From NCBI GenBank assembly GCA_947598455.1, contig CANQFI010000097.1:1-5559 (forward strand): DNA of 5,559 bases. The letters run 5' to 3'. The position numbers and the translations under genes were made by a program. This stretch comes from an uncultured Bacilli bacterium (lineage in GTDB: Bacteria > Bacillota_I > Bacilli_A > RF39 > UBA660). How positions within the stretch are numbered: position 1 is the stretch's first letter; every line of letters starts with the position of its first letter. A model generated the notes under the pieces. It did not search any database. It saw nothing but the letters and a program-made list of their open reading frames with translations, and was not told the origin of the DNA. Below are positions 5,549-5,559 of the stretch, in pieces.

Positions 5549-5559
5549 ATTAAGAAACC

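Overview
The window looks like chromosomal DNA from a very AT-rich, low-GC Gram-positive bacterium (Bacillota), probably one of the uncultivated gut Bacilli or related lineages. The grounds are strong Shine-Dalgarno sites (GGAGGT, AGGAG, AGGTGA), A/T-ending codons throughout, standard tryptophan codons (TGG) with no in-frame TGA, and two Bacillota-type membrane families: DUF421/YetF and TIGR04086/DUF3792. The lineage is an inference from composition and gene families. No rRNA, tRNA, CRISPR, transposase or phage gene is visible.

Layout, right to left on the minus strand. A promoter (TTGATA, 16 nt, TGnTATTAT) at 5481-5508 drives a large membrane protein (3150-5441). It has a basic/acidic cytosolic tail, a four-unit DUF898-like membrane domain, one more membrane helix and a long extracellular part. 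A hairpin terminator follows at 3119-3144. Next comes a single-pass membrane protein (1927-3027) whose extracellular part begins with the same W...DxNxDxxPEL...YIKN module, so the two neighbours are partial paralogues. This gene converges on a small plus-strand four-helix membrane protein (1569-1934). The two stop codons overlap inside a perfect 32-bp palindrome that is also a bidirectional terminator, so both proteins end in the same residues, KKNSN. The plus-strand gene diverges from a DUF421/YetF-like gene (867-1499) across 69 bp, and the two translation starts form a 15-bp perfect inverted repeat. Downstream of the DUF421 gene, a membrane-anchored hypothetical protein (start at 803) runs off the left edge.

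All five genes encode membrane proteins, so the window reads as a cell-envelope cluster. Three of them have an N-terminal cytosolic/membrane part followed by a soluble, probably extracellular domain. No enzymatic active site is recognisable. The pair at 1927-5441 is the most unusual content: possible envelope sensors or scaffolds sharing an aspartate-rich extracellular module. Their function is unknown, and no established defence or mobile system was recognised. No intergenic stretch exceeds 130 bp.
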